Origin: Meandrina meandrites
Lineage: Eukaryota > Cnidaria > Anthozoa > Scleractinia > Meandrinidae
Assembly (NCBI GenBank): GCA_963693305.1
Contig: OY855914.1
Location: forward strand, 19,763,472-19,827,471
DNA length: 64,000 nt
Direction: 5' to 3'
The notes beneath the pieces are model-generated. The model ran no database searches, was not told the origin of the DNA, and worked only from the letters and a program-made list of their open reading frames with translations. Numbering within the stretch: the first letter of the stretch is position 1; each line of letters opens with the position of its first letter. Position numbers and translations under genes: made by a program. This document shows positions 44,114 to 55,089 of this stretch, piece by piece.

Positions 44114-45241
44114 ATGAATCGCACAACAGGCAACACAGCAGTGCTTAGCTGTGGCTTCGCATTTCTTCCCATAAATCCTGCAGAGATTTCTCCAGATCTT
44201 CACACTGTATTTATCGTCAGAATCGTCGTTAACGCTCTCACCTGTCCTCTCATCATTTTGCTGAACATCCTGGTGATGGTGGCAGTGAAAACCAAACGAC
44301 AGCTTCGCACCAAGTCTAACATAGCACTCGCCTGTTTAGCTACAACTGACCTCGTGGTGGGACTAGTGGTTCAGCCTTTGCACATCGCTAGCGCAAGCTA
44401 CAGTCTCAAAGGTGAAGCAAACATGTTTTGCACCTTAACTGAACACATAATATCTCTTAATGAAAACTGTTTGGCAGCGTCATTTTATCATTTGTTCGTA
44501 TTAAGCGCAGAGCGTTATGTCGCGATAAAACACCCCTTCACACACGAGAGCAAAGTCACTGAAGTTCGCATCATCATAGCCTCTGGTCTGGCGTGGGCTG
44601 CAGCCATCATCACTTCCATGGGAAACGTCTTGATGGCAAAACGGTTCATTAAAACGATAATAGCAGTTTCTGTAACACTGTTTATCATTCTACCTGTAAT
44701 GATTTACTTTAATGTTGCTGTATACAAGGAAGTCCGCCGCAACAAGAAACAAATTGCTGCCAACCAAGTTTCCTTAGAAGCCAAGGAGAAGTTATTCAAA
44801 AATAAGAAAGCTTTTTATACGACAACTATTGTACTGTTTGTTATTTTGCTATGTTATGCCCCGCTAAATATCTGTATTGTAATTCTTAAATACTTTAACG
44901 GCATAATCGATCCCAATATAGGGTATATAGCTATTTATATATCTATTTTATTGCCAGTACTGAATTCGTTATTTAATCCGTTGATTTACACTGTTAGAAT
45001 AAGGTGTTTTCGCGTAGCTTTCATTCAGTTGTTGTCAAGAAAAACTATTGCACAAGCTGAAGAATTTGAAAGGAAAATCTTTGCACCAAGGCAGATTGGA
45101 GTTATAGCTGATGTCGAACAAGGAAAAAATAGGGCTAGCCGAGAAGAAGATGAGCAACAAGGAAATGAGACATTGAACAATGGATATGCGACTACCGTGC
45201 GAACAAAGCCACAAGAAGAACATGTAGAGTCTCCTCGTTGA
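44114..45241 (+). CDS. Rhodopsin-like (class A) GPCR, intact array member
   Basis: A single-exon, 375-residue receptor, the longest open copy of the first array. It has NxT sites in the N-terminus (MNRTTGNTAVL), N1.50 (LLNILVM), D2.50 (LATTDL), C3.25 (MFCTLTE), SAERYVAIKHP instead of DRY, W4.50 (AWAAAI), P6.50 (CYAPLNI) and NPLIY. The tail is about 80 residues, charged (ASREEDEQQGNETLNNG), which the 30243 copy lacks. Extracellular loop 2 has no Cys. TM2-TM3 differ most from the siblings (VVQPLHIASASYSLKG, HIISLNENCLAAS), suggesting a different ligand pocket. Located at the plasma membrane and presumed to couple G proteins; ligand not inferable. Confidence 0.92.
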   Translation: MNRTTGNTAVLSCGFAFLPINPAEISPDLHTVFIVRIVVNALTCPLIILLNILVMVAVKTKRQLRTKSNIALACLATTDLVVGLVVQPLHIASASYSLKGEANMFCTLTEHIISLNENCLAASFYHLFVLSAERYVAIKHPFTHESKVTEVRIIIASGLAWAAAIITSMGNVLMAKRFIKTIIAVSVTLFIILPVMIYFNVAVYKEVRRNKKQIAANQVSLEAKEKLFKNKKAFYTTTIVLFVILLCYAPLNICIVILKYFNGIIDPNIGYIAIYISILLPVLNSLFNPLIYTVRIRCFRVAFIQLLSRKTIAQAEEFERKIFAPRQIGVIADVEQGKNRASREEDEQQGNETLNNGYATTVRTKPQEEHVESPR

Positions 45242-45249
45242 GAATATTC

Positions 45250-47640
45250 GCAAACATATTCGAAACTTAACTCGTTTGGAAGCTTCAATGCGTTTATCAA
45301 TCGCTGTCTATCGGTGAAAAAAAGCTGTACCAAAAGAGAGAAGAAAGAAAAACAGATATCAATACCTGTAAAAAATAGCTGGGCGAAAATAAGTACAAGT
45401 TTAACTGAATCGCTTCTTCTCTGAACGTTTTGATTAAATTTTAAATGTCTAAAATATTGACCTTGTGTATTTTTTATGTGGTTGGATCTTTTTATCCTCG
45501 CCCTTAAACAATATTTAAAATATTGGGAAAAAAAAAGAAGCAAAAAAACGAAAAGTCGTAAGAATCCATATAGTGGTGACATTTTTAACCTGACATTTTT
45601 TTCCTGTATTGTGGACAACAGCCACTTTCCCATGAGCGGAGTTTGAAATCGCATATATCTTTCATGCTAAATGGTGTATATGTTCTTTTTCATTTTGCAC
45701 ATGCAAACTTCATTGTTAACATCAACAGCGGAAAAACACCATCAAAACAGCTGTTTCACGGAGAAATAAACATAACGCTCAATTTTCTTGTCTAATTTAT
45801 AGCCTTTTAACTTTTTCTTGCCGTTTGCAGTTAATTCCTGGTAGAACAGCCGAAAAAAACGGTATAAGTTTGGATAGCTAATCGATATTATTAATCGCAT
45901 TCGGCTTTCCTTAACTACGTGTCACTTCGTCGTGAAAAAGGAGTAATTTCGCGTGTTTGTTTTTCTTTATTGAAGTTTTTTTTTTTTTTTCGGTTTCGTT
46001 TGAGTTGTCGTCTGTTTTTCTCCCACCAGAGGAGACGAGAGAGATGAAATAATTTTTGTGTAACTGCTGGCGTAATTAGTATTCAGCCTAAGTCACTGGA
46101 CACTCAAAAAGACTTTTCAATAAAGCTTTTCAAACCACGGATTGAATATGTCCTTACCACTAAATTTCCGTTCTCTTTTAACTATTGTTTACTTTATTTC
46201 GTTAAAAAAAAATATATATTTTTTTTTTATTGATACCTTCTTTCTGACCCGTTGTGGATATATTTTTTTTTAATTTCAATATTAATTGATGGAAAAATAA
46301 AATTCAGTTTCGCTCACCAAAATTCAGCCGAAGGGCACCTTATTTTCCAGTCGAGAAAAGTCCTTATTCTGAAACAGACACAAAAGAATAAGGTTTCTTA
46401 CATGAAACAAAAGATGTCCATATTCCATGCGCCAAGGATCGAAAAACACGTTATCTTTATTCTTGGAACTGACCAAAATGAAAATTTTCCTTGCTGTGTT
46501 AATCGACGAAGTGAAGAAAATAAAGAATTTATCATCATTAAAATCTAACTGTTCACCTCCGCATTTTGGCTTGCTTACTGCAACTCTCATTACAGTCGAT
46601 CTGCTTCACGGACTCAAGGACAAACGGGGCGGATCAACTCGGATCGCTGATTTGGATAAGAGTAGCAGCTCAGAAAAGAAAAAACAATGAAGAGTCCAAA
46701 GGGCCCGGCGTGGTACACTGAAAATGAAGCAAAAATATGTATAACGTTCGTCTCTTCAAACTACTTTTGAACCTAGTTGATTAGTTGAATTTTCTTATAT
46801 TCATTCCGTCTGTTGAATCACCGACAAAACTTGAAGATCGTCACTAACAAATGCTTTTTACTGGTTGTCTTTGATTTTTAAACTGTGTTAATTAGTCGTG
46901 TTGCCTCTCTGATACCAAACAGTCCGACGTAACAAATTTTATCCCTTTTTCTGCCTTGTTCAACCAGACATTAACATCTTTAAACCTTCACAGTAGGAGA
47001 GCTTTTGTCAAAACTACCGAGTTTCTGAACGCTGCACAGATAAAATATAAAACAACCAACGTGCAATTGTTCGTTATTAATTTTGAAAATGCCTTTCTCA
47101 ATTTTGTTCAATGACTTCACACTTCTCGTCTTTTATAATATAACTTGCTACAAAAGTTGCGCGTAAGTATGTTCTTTTAATAGTGTTGTTTTGTTTTGTC
47201 CTCTGTAGCAAACCGAAACGAATGGTTTTGATGTGACTCGATTTTATATTTCTCGGAGATGACATGGCAAGCCAATTTTATTTTTACTTTTTTTTCGGTC
47301 GCAGAAAATCGTTTGTAGATTGTTTAAATCGGTTTAATTTACGAACTCGTGTATAACCTTTCTTTGGCCTCGGCATGTTTATTGGCATCAGTTTATTTTT
47401 TAATTCCATAATTCATACCCACTTTGTAGCTTGCCCTTGTTATATTTTTGAAATATGACGTTGTGTTATAGCATCGCAGGAAATAGTATGTTCTAAAACG
47501 ACAAGCAGCTGGAAATTTGTTTACAGAAATGGGAAAATCGAGCCAGTGAGTCGCAGGTATCTGAATTAGTTCAACTGCAACATTTCATCACACTAATTTG
47601 AGTATTGCGGCGGTGGGAATATTTTAGAGAAATATTCTCT
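45250..47640. other. 3' spacer of the GPCR array and gene-free interval
   Basis: 45640-46330 matches the spacers at 34690-35270 and 39340-40000 (AACAGCTGTT, CTCCCACCAGAGGAGACGA, CGGCCGAAGG-like words). Beyond 46.7 kb I see no gene or strong repeat. Frames at 46252-46690 overlap on both strands and lack domain evidence. Confidence 0.55.
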
Positions 47641-47676
47641 AAGAATATTCGAAGTATATTTGAAGAACATATATTA

Positions 47677-49340
47677 GGGACGGACCATTAGAAAAGTGAT
47701 GGGGGGGGGGGGGGGGGTGGGGAATTTTTGGCTTGCAAGAATTTTTTTTTGGCCTATTGTCTGTGCAAGAATTTTTTTTTTGACTGCAGCGCTGTGCACT
47801 AATTTTTTTTTTTGATAAAATCTGCTTCATGCACAATTTGCTATTGAATTTATTAAAAACAGCGCTTCTTTGATTTATTAAATACATAGCTTGTACTTTA
47901 ACGTCACTTTTCATTTATTTTATGACAAATTCAAAAAGTAACTGGCAGTTTACAGGTGTATAGTGAAAAAATGTGTAATTAATATACCTTTTGAGGCCCG
48001 TAGGAATGAATTTTGAGGTGAGGGGGCCCAAAAGTTAGCACTGATTGTGATGTACCTTATTGTTACTTATTTTCGCGGGACTTAATTTTCGCGATTTTCA
48101 AAAATCGCGACCCGCAAAAAAAGGTTTTTGCGAAATTTAATACTTAAGTTTCGGCGTTCGAGCTCTCTTCTTCTGAATCAATATCATCTTTCTGCAGTAC
48201 TTGGTGCAGTCGTCAAACTAGCTCTGCTTTGTTGGAAAGGAAAATGTCGAACTGTTTTCAGTTTCGTTTTGTTATACTATTGCTATGGAAACTGACGAAC
48301 TTTGCCATCGAAAAAAAAAAGCAAATTAGGCTAAGGGTAGATTGAATCTACCCATGGCTTATTATTACTGTAATAAAAGAACGTATTTCGCAAAATAAGC
48401 ACCATCTACTGACGTGTCTGCAGTAACACCTTTTCGAACTTGATCAAAAATATTTTCCAGACTCTTTCTAGCAGTTTATAATATTCACGGCTTCCCTAGA
48501 GAGAACGAAAAAGAGAAACAGATGAATATGTCACTGGATACATTTATACGACCACATGAGACCTTTTTCAAAACCGCGAATGCAGAGACTGCGTGACAAA
48601 AGGAACAGATCTGCGGTCCTGTTTCATGTCGCATTTCCTGGCAACCTCCTGGGCATAATTTTTTTGAGGCCAAAGCTCGTCAAGCAAAATCAGTTGTGCC
48701 AATTCTGAGACTAACTGTTTGTTTATGCAGTTCAGTATTTTGACAATTTTCTCGAAATATTAAGTCACAATAAGGTATTAAAATCAGCAGGCGAAATAGA
48801 ACGCTTAACGCCGAACGCGAGACAAAATCGCCGAAACAAGCAAAACCATTACCATTATCGAGAGCTAACCATAAACACGCTAACCTGGGCCTTTTTTTAG
48901 GCCAACCTGAGCGATATCCAAACTAACCGGAACGCTTTTTAGGCTAACCTAAGTGCAAGCACTCCGATTGAGTTTTGCTTGCTTCGGTGATTTTGTTTCG
49001 CGTTCGGCCTTCTGCGCTCCGCAAATTAGCCCTGCCGTGTTAAGATGGGCGGGAGGCCCATTTCCGTAGGGGAGTCCGGGGGCATCCTCTCACGGGAAAA
49101 TTTTGAAAATCTGGACACGCTCTGATGCCATTTGGTGCATTTTGAAACACTTTTCGAGAAGAATTACAATTCTGGTTTAATGTCAAAATAAGGCCCATCT
49201 TGTGCATGAATTTTTTTCTTTGGGTTTTTCCTTGCATGAATTTTTTTTTCGGACATTTTGCCTTGCATGATTTTTTTTTTGGTTTTTTCCCCACCCCCCC
49301 CCCCCCCCCCCCCCCCATCACTTTTCTAATGGTCCGTCCC
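47677..49340. mobile_element. Harbinger-like element with GGGACGGACC ends and TTA target site
   Basis: GGGACGGACCATTAGAAAAG at the left is exactly inverted at the right, followed inward by long G and C tracts and several runs of TGCAAGAATTTTTTTT-type text in opposite orientation. TTA stands directly outside both ends (47674-47676, 49341-49343). GG ends with a TTA duplication suit PIF/Harbinger. The interior holds no transposase. Its core (48053-48775) has TACCTTATTG and CAATAAGGTA near its edges and may be a nested element. Confidence 0.82.
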
Positions 49341-50031
49341 TTAGGTCTTAGGCCATTCTGGGACGATGAAGTGACCAATTCTGTTTTATTTATAATTACT
49401 GATCGGTTTTTACGGTTAACATAATTTACGGCTAACGGTTTAAATTTTCCGATTTTTACACCTAACGGTTAAATTTTTTGCCGTTTTACGGCTAACGGTT
49501 AACCCCATTGAGACCCTCTTACTCGTAAAGACAGGGTCTGCTGGAAATGATGTCATTAAATTTATCTCCCGAGCGTCTAAATATCAGCTGGAAATTTTTC
49601 ATCTACTTGGCAGATTATTTTAATTTTTAGATTAATGGAAGATGTTATGACTAGAATACTAGAAAAGCAATGTTTGTCATAAAAAATAAGGAATCAAGGA
49701 ATTATTTACTCTGATTAATTCAAAATTATCCTTATTCGTGGGTCTCTCTGTTGGGCTGTTATTAAATTATTCATTACATTGTTAGTTAAAAAATAACAGC
49801 ATTTCCCTTTATTGAATGAATCGGCTTTCTCTTGTTGAAACCCGCCTGCAAAGAAGCTGTATATTTTAAAAGAAAATTCTACAGGTTTCTCTTCTCCAGG
49901 TTTGAGTCTTGGATCAGATATTGTTATTTAGTAAACAAAAACAACAGAACTGAGCAGAGCAAGATACAGCGGATCCAGGTTGAGGGTTTAACGGTCTCAG
50001 TTGTCGCGTTCGTTGTCACGGCTGAATTGAT

Positions 50032-50398
50032 TGTCTTATACTAACAAAGACCGGAGAGTTGGGGCTGTGGGTGTTTTGCTTTGCTTGTGTAACCGTATAA
50101 ATGGATAAAAAATATGTGCTTGTATTTTTGTCTTCTTCACTTAATCCTCTTCTGTATTTGTGGAGAATGAAAGATATTCGAGATGAAGTCAAACAAATGG
50201 TTGAAGGAATATTCTTTACTGACTAGATAACAAAAAGCTAAAGATTGTAAAGTTTTTCGTTCATTTGTAGAGAACGTAACTTAACGAGACTATAGAGGTC
50301 TTCGAAGTCGATCGCGAACATATTTTTTATCCATTTATACGGTTATACAAGCAAAATACCCACAGCCCCAACTCTCCAGTCTTTATTAGTATAAGACA
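50032..50398. repeat. Inverted repeat enclosing a GPCR fragment
   Basis: The left arm (50032-50116) and right arm (50319-50398) are inverted, sharing TGTCTTATACTAA, GGAGAGTTGGGGCTGTGGGT and GTATAAATGGATAAAAAATA with a 5-bp indel (CTTTG). About 200 bp between the arms carries the end of a GPCR gene. Confidence 0.85.
50116..50226 (+). pseudogene. C-terminal fragment of a class A GPCR
   Basis: 36 codons of TM7 and C-tail, VFLSSSLNPLLYLWRMKDIR, DEV and on to TD then TAG, nearly the same as the ends of 55090-56046 and 56942-57916. The following bases keep pieces of their 3' flank (AGATTGTAAAGTTT, GAGGTC). TM1-TM6 are missing and the fragment begins exactly at the edge of the left inverted-repeat arm. 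Confidence 0.9.
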
Positions 50399-50563
50399 CC
50401 TTGAAATTATAACCTGGAGCTCAATCTAAAAAACGAGGTCTGTTGGATATGGCGACAAGTGTTTCTAAAGCAGAGGATTTGGAACAACACGAATACTGGG
50501 AATTACTAAATAAACAAAGTGAAAAATATATAAATACATGAAGACAGATACTGCAGTAGAATC

Positions 50564-50901
50564 CGGGGGGGGGGGGGGGGGGGGGGGGAGGGGGGGTACT
50601 CCCATATGAAATGGACGGGGATGCTCGTCGTCTCGCTTAGGGGTGTAAATTTAGGATTTTGGTCTCGCTTAGGGTGTTCTGGGCAAAATGTCATTATTTT
50701 TAGCCGTCAAAGTCTCGTTTAGGGTTGCACGCGAAGAAATACCCAAAAACTGGAAAGAATTTAGATTCGTTATACTTACTCTTTTAGGGGTCTGCATAAC
50801 GTTCGGCCACACCCAGATTGGTATCTTTTAGGGGTTAAATTTAAAATTTCCGACGAGCATCCTCGTCCATTCCATATGGGAGTCCCTCCCCACCCCCCGG
50901 G
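50564..50901. mobile_element. 338-bp MITE with 9-bp target duplication
   Basis: G-rich left and C-rich right ends lead into an inverted repeat, ACTCCCATATG(A)AATGGACG and CATCCTCGTCCATTCCATAT. AGTAGAATC flanks both sides exactly (50555-50563, 50902-50910). The inner CTCGCTTAGGG-like words are repeated. No ORF. Confidence 0.88.
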
Positions 50902-51292
50902 AGTAGAATCGGTTGTTTAGAATAAAAGTCGTGAACAAGTAATGAATGGAGGTCAAGATGTGCTTTTGAGTAACGAGTGCGACGTTTTTGTTAGGTAAGG
51001 TACTTGAAACTGAACGATTACACATATAAATTTTCAAAACTACAATGCTGTCACTGAATCAGTTAAAGGTTCTCTGTAAAATTTCAATTAAGAAATTTCT
51101 CTAGATTTAATCACTGTCAGTATAACGTTGTAATTGATTAGCATATGCAAAAGAAACAGTTTAAGTTTGATTATTATTGCGTTGTTTACTGGCTGAAGTT
51201 AATTGTTCTATTACTGAAGGTGAAGGTGATATGTGATCTTCGCAGTGAATTTCCAATTTAAGCAAATGGAATAAAGAAGCCTGAAAAAATCA

Positions 51293-51293
<1 letters not shown>

Positions 51294-51326
<33 letters not shown>

Positions 51327-51365
51327 GACACCGGTGCGATGCTCTACCAACTGAGCTATGAAGCC
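51294..51365 (-). tRNA. tRNA-Thr(GGU)-like gene
   Basis: The 72-nt minus-strand cloverleaf has a 7-bp acceptor stem (GGCTTCA/TGAAGCC), a D arm GCTCAGTTGGTAGAGC with A box, a T arm ACGGGTTCGAATCCCGT with B box and a T6 terminator just after the 3' end. Positions 34-36 read GGT (Thr). Odd points: C instead of U at position 33, an A-C mismatch at the last anticodon-stem pair, and eukaryotes normally decode these Thr codons with AGU. It may be a pseudo-tRNA or the founder type of a SINE. Confidence 0.6.
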
Positions 51366-51673
51366 ACACATTGGGAGCGTTGTCAATTGTTCTATTACTG
51401 AAGGTTATAAATTGAAATCGAGAACAATACTTGTCACTGACGACGGAAGCTTTTTAAAACTACGGTGTTGAAATTAATTTTATTCTATTGCTTTCGCCAG
51501 TCATATTTAATTACTATTTAATCAAGGTGAAGGAGATAAGTTTAATTACAAATTTCCCAATATGGTCTCGCGACATCCTTTCGTTTCCATACATTAAGCA
51601 ACCGAACAGCTGCATGAGCACAGTTTTCTTTTGATGAACCAATCTAAGTTGGTATAACAGAAGGAAGACGAAA

Positions 51674-52636
51674 ATGTACAATAATACAACGGCCTGTCTT
51701 AGCGATGCTAACCTGTGTCACAACTTATGCAATGATGAGAAAAACCACAGCGTTTTTTCTTGTATGGTTACTTTGTCGACTTCAATTGCCATCGCCAGTT
51801 TATCGCCAGTGGCAGTGGTGGGCAATGCTTTGGTTTTGACAGCAATTTGGAAGAGCCCGTCTCTTAGAACTCCTTCCTACATTCTACTCGCTGGATTGGC
51901 TTTCACTGACCTCAGCACAGGACTCATAGCTCAGCCATTTTATGTCGCAATGAAGTTGATCTCCCTGGCAGACCATCTGCCGAACACGACAACTTTTCTC
52001 ATAATAACAGCCATCGCCAATGGCTCTGGAACGTATTTTATTCCTATGACGACGTCCATAATTACAGTTATGTCAATTGAACGATGGCTGCACATGACTC
52101 GCCGATCTTTTCTAACAGTGCGCCGTGTTTACTATACAGTTTTCGGACTATCTTTCCTTCCGATCCCGTTTGTTGTACATCACGTACTGATCATTCGTAA
52201 TAACACAGGTTATTTAACACAAGTAGATATGACTTCTATTTCAATCTTACTCTTTTGCCTTATTGTCACCTCAGTAGCTTACTTTAAAGTATTCCGCATA
52301 ATACGAAGTCATCAGCAGCAAATTCAGGCGAACAATTTGTCTCAAGTCTCTGGTCAACCAGCAATCAACTTTGCTAAATACAAAAAATCCGTTTTCACCG
52401 TCCTTTATATTTTAGCAATTTTCTATGTTACTTACTCCCCCCTTGCTATCACCTTTGGGTTATCTCTATATTGGGAAAATAGGAACCATTATGTTACAGG
52501 TCCATTCTTAGAAGTGTCAATGGTATTTATATTTTTGTCTTCTTCACTAAATCCTATCCTTTACTTGTGGAGAATGAGTGATATTCGAAATGAAGTTACA
52601 AGCTTAATTAAAGCAGTACTCTGCAAAGTTAACTAG
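51674..52636 (+). CDS. Class A GPCR, second family, member 1
   Basis: Intact single-exon receptor of 320 residues. The N-terminus has NNTT and four Cys (CLSDANLCHNLC). N1.50 is in VVGNALVL, D2.50 in LAFTDL, the DRY position reads ERW (SIERWLHMTRR), TM4 lacks the usual Trp, P6.50 is in YSPLAI and TM7 ends SLNPILYLWRM. The sequence RIIRSHQQQIQAN in loop 3 and the short tail are shared with the 55090 and 56942 genes, but overall it is much more diverged from them than they are from each other. It acts at the plasma membrane; ligand unknown. Confidence 0.92.
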   Translation: MYNNTTACLSDANLCHNLCNDEKNHSVFSCMVTLSTSIAIASLSPVAVVGNALVLTAIWKSPSLRTPSYILLAGLAFTDLSTGLIAQPFYVAMKLISLADHLPNTTTFLIITAIANGSGTYFIPMTTSIITVMSIERWLHMTRRSFLTVRRVYYTVFGLSFLPIPFVVHHVLIIRNNTGYLTQVDMTSISILLFCLIVTSVAYFKVFRIIRSHQQQIQANNLSQVSGQPAINFAKYKKSVFTVLYILAIFYVTYSPLAITFGLSLYWENRNHYVTGPFLEVSMVFIFLSSSLNPILYLWRMSDIRNEVTSLIKAVLCKVN

Positions 52637-52639
52637 ATA

Positions 52640-54530
52640 TGTTCCGTACTGAAAGTATATATAAATTAGAGAGATAGTTGAAATGTTAGAAATAGGAGAA
52701 GAGATTTGGAAAACTACACATTTAAATTAGAGATTGATTACAATACTTGGTTCTTTTTGGAGTGCAAATAAAATTATTGTTCAATCCAAAAATGTAACGA
52801 AGCTGGGTGGTTTAATATTACAGTAACTTAACTTCTAAGTTAATTACAAACTAAGGTATACCTGTTGAAGAAGAAATAAGACGAATTCAAAATTATTTTC
52901 TTGATAAATGAAGGTAATATGTAATCGCCCTTTCTAATTCAAATACAAAATTTCTTCATTTCCAAACAGCAACTATATTTATAATTTTCCATTGCAATTG
53001 AAATAAAGGAATGAACAGACCTTCCTTCAAACTTATTTAACATAAAATGTAAATAAATGAACCAGAACTTTCCTTTAAAGACAGTCACAATAAAATGACA
53101 ATATAGAAAGGTGTGCAACCTTGTCAGGGTAGATAAAAATTAATTAGAAACTGCGCGTGATAACAAAGCTGAAGTGTGGGGATTCGTGGTTATTTTTCTA
53201 TATTTTTGTTATTTAGTTATTTAATATTAAATGAAATTACCTTGACCAGCAATCGAAAGCATTATGTAATGTTTAATAAATGAGCAGCAGTGTTATCAAG
53301 TTTAAAACACGAGGCACTGCCGAGTGTTTTAGACTTGATAAAACACGAACTGCGAATTTATTGAACGGCTTCAAAATCTTCTGATATAGATCAACTCATT
53401 TTTGCACTAATATTTAGATTTGGGATTATTTTGGCCTAGAAAATTGGACGTAAAGTTTAGCCGTGTCTTTATCAGATATCAAGACACCCATTAAACATTA
53501 ATTTCTTTTGCATTTTTTTTATGAGTTATTAATGAGTTTTTGAAAATTTAGAGAGTTTTCAATTTTGTTTATTTAGCTTCGATTTTCCTTTTAGTATTTC
53601 CTGAAATCCTTAATGAACAAATATTAATGAAAAAGCAGGTTACATCGATATGATAGGAGTAGTCTTGTTTTTTCGAAGTTCGTTAAAAAGCAGTTTATTG
53701 TAAATGAAAATCCTCCTTCCATATTGAAGAATAAATCGAACCCCTATTTCATTTCACAACAGCAGCTAGTCCGGATTTTATGGGTTTGGTGCCGCAGAGT
53801 CTGCATTGTAAAGTGTATTCCTGTCTTCTCGAACTTGTGAGAGTCCTTTAAGCAAAATTAATTTCACTTTCTTCATTAGAACTGAATGTATAAATAATGA
53901 AGAAAGATAACAAAGAATGAGCAGCAACATCAAGATTAATTTCGATTTCTTCATTAAAGTTTAAATAGCGCCGCGATGAACCGACATTTCATTCAAATTC
54001 TTCAACCCAAATATAAACAAGTGAAGATTGAGCCTTTCACTGTTTTTTTCCGAGTTAGTTAAAACACACTTATAACCTACTGAGTTACAATCTTTGCAAG
54101 TCTTTGCATTTGCTTATATAAAACAACCCTGTAGCTAGCAGAAATGTTTGTATAATTCATATATTTTCAAATCAGTTTAGCTGACCTACAATTGGAAGCA
54201 GTAACATCTCTCAGTGTCGTTTATCACTTTTCTTCAATCGATAATAATCAAACTTATTTCTTTGAACGGAAAGTTGACAGACTTTCAATCATCAGAAAGT
54301 TTCAGACTGCACTTTAACAAAGGCTCATCGAATGACAAACATGTTTTCAAAATATTACTGATCCGTATAAAGGAAATGGTCTAAATCTAAGCACCACGAC
54401 ATCTCTAATTACAGACAACCATGTTCACTTCACCAATCTAAGGAAGACTGTATGAAATTATCACATGCACGGTAATCAAGAAAAAAAAAACGGAAATCGC
54501 TGTTTAATGAATTGTTTTATTTTTATAGTT
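52640..54530. other. Intergenic interval without recognisable gene
   Basis: AT-rich. It holds a hairpin at 53290-53342 (TATCAAGTTTAAAACAC and GTGTTTTAGACTTGATA around AGGCACTGCCGA), probably a small MITE. Nothing else was recognised. Confidence 0.5.
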
Positions 54531-55089
54531 TGCATTCATTGTCCAAAATAATTTAGAATGTTGAAATAACGCTGCATCTCATCAAACGTAAATGAAAAAT
54601 TCTTTTGTTTGAACGGATGGACGACAGAGTTTCAATCGCCAAGTTGCTGATGGCAAGCTGCATTTCTCCTCATGAGTGAACCATGTAATAAAATGGTCAT
54701 TATAAATTTGATTTCAACCCAATATCTTTACTAATGCTACTCTTTTGAAGTGTTTCAACGCCACAGCAGAGAAGCAAGTTTAATCACTTCATTTATTTAG
54801 GAAGATTCCATGGGTTTATCACATGCAAGGCTTTTAATAAGTCGATGAATAGAAAGTTCCGTTTGATTGAATGTTGTTTGTTTAGCTTGTATTCCATTGA
54901 TTTCCAGCTTCCTTAGGAACAAACATCTAATCACAAGAAGGTGAAGTTCGCTTTAAGATTGCATGTCGTCACGACCAATAAATCAATTCTTGTTATCGGT
55001 TCTTGCCTCAATGGCTAGCTTGTAACTTGTTTCGCGGAGTTACTTTCCTTTTATATTAAGGAATTACGCTGATAAGCTCAACAAGAAGA

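Noticed and set aside
45025..45654. 209-codon minus-strand ORF over the end of the GPCR at 44114-45241
   Set aside because: Its conserved part is the antisense of the receptor C-tail and recurs opposite other array copies; no domain, no splice context.
47639..47914. 91-codon minus-strand ORF with KKNSC repeats
   Set aside because: Translation of the repetitive, G-tract end of the Harbinger-like element; mirrored at 49040-49378.
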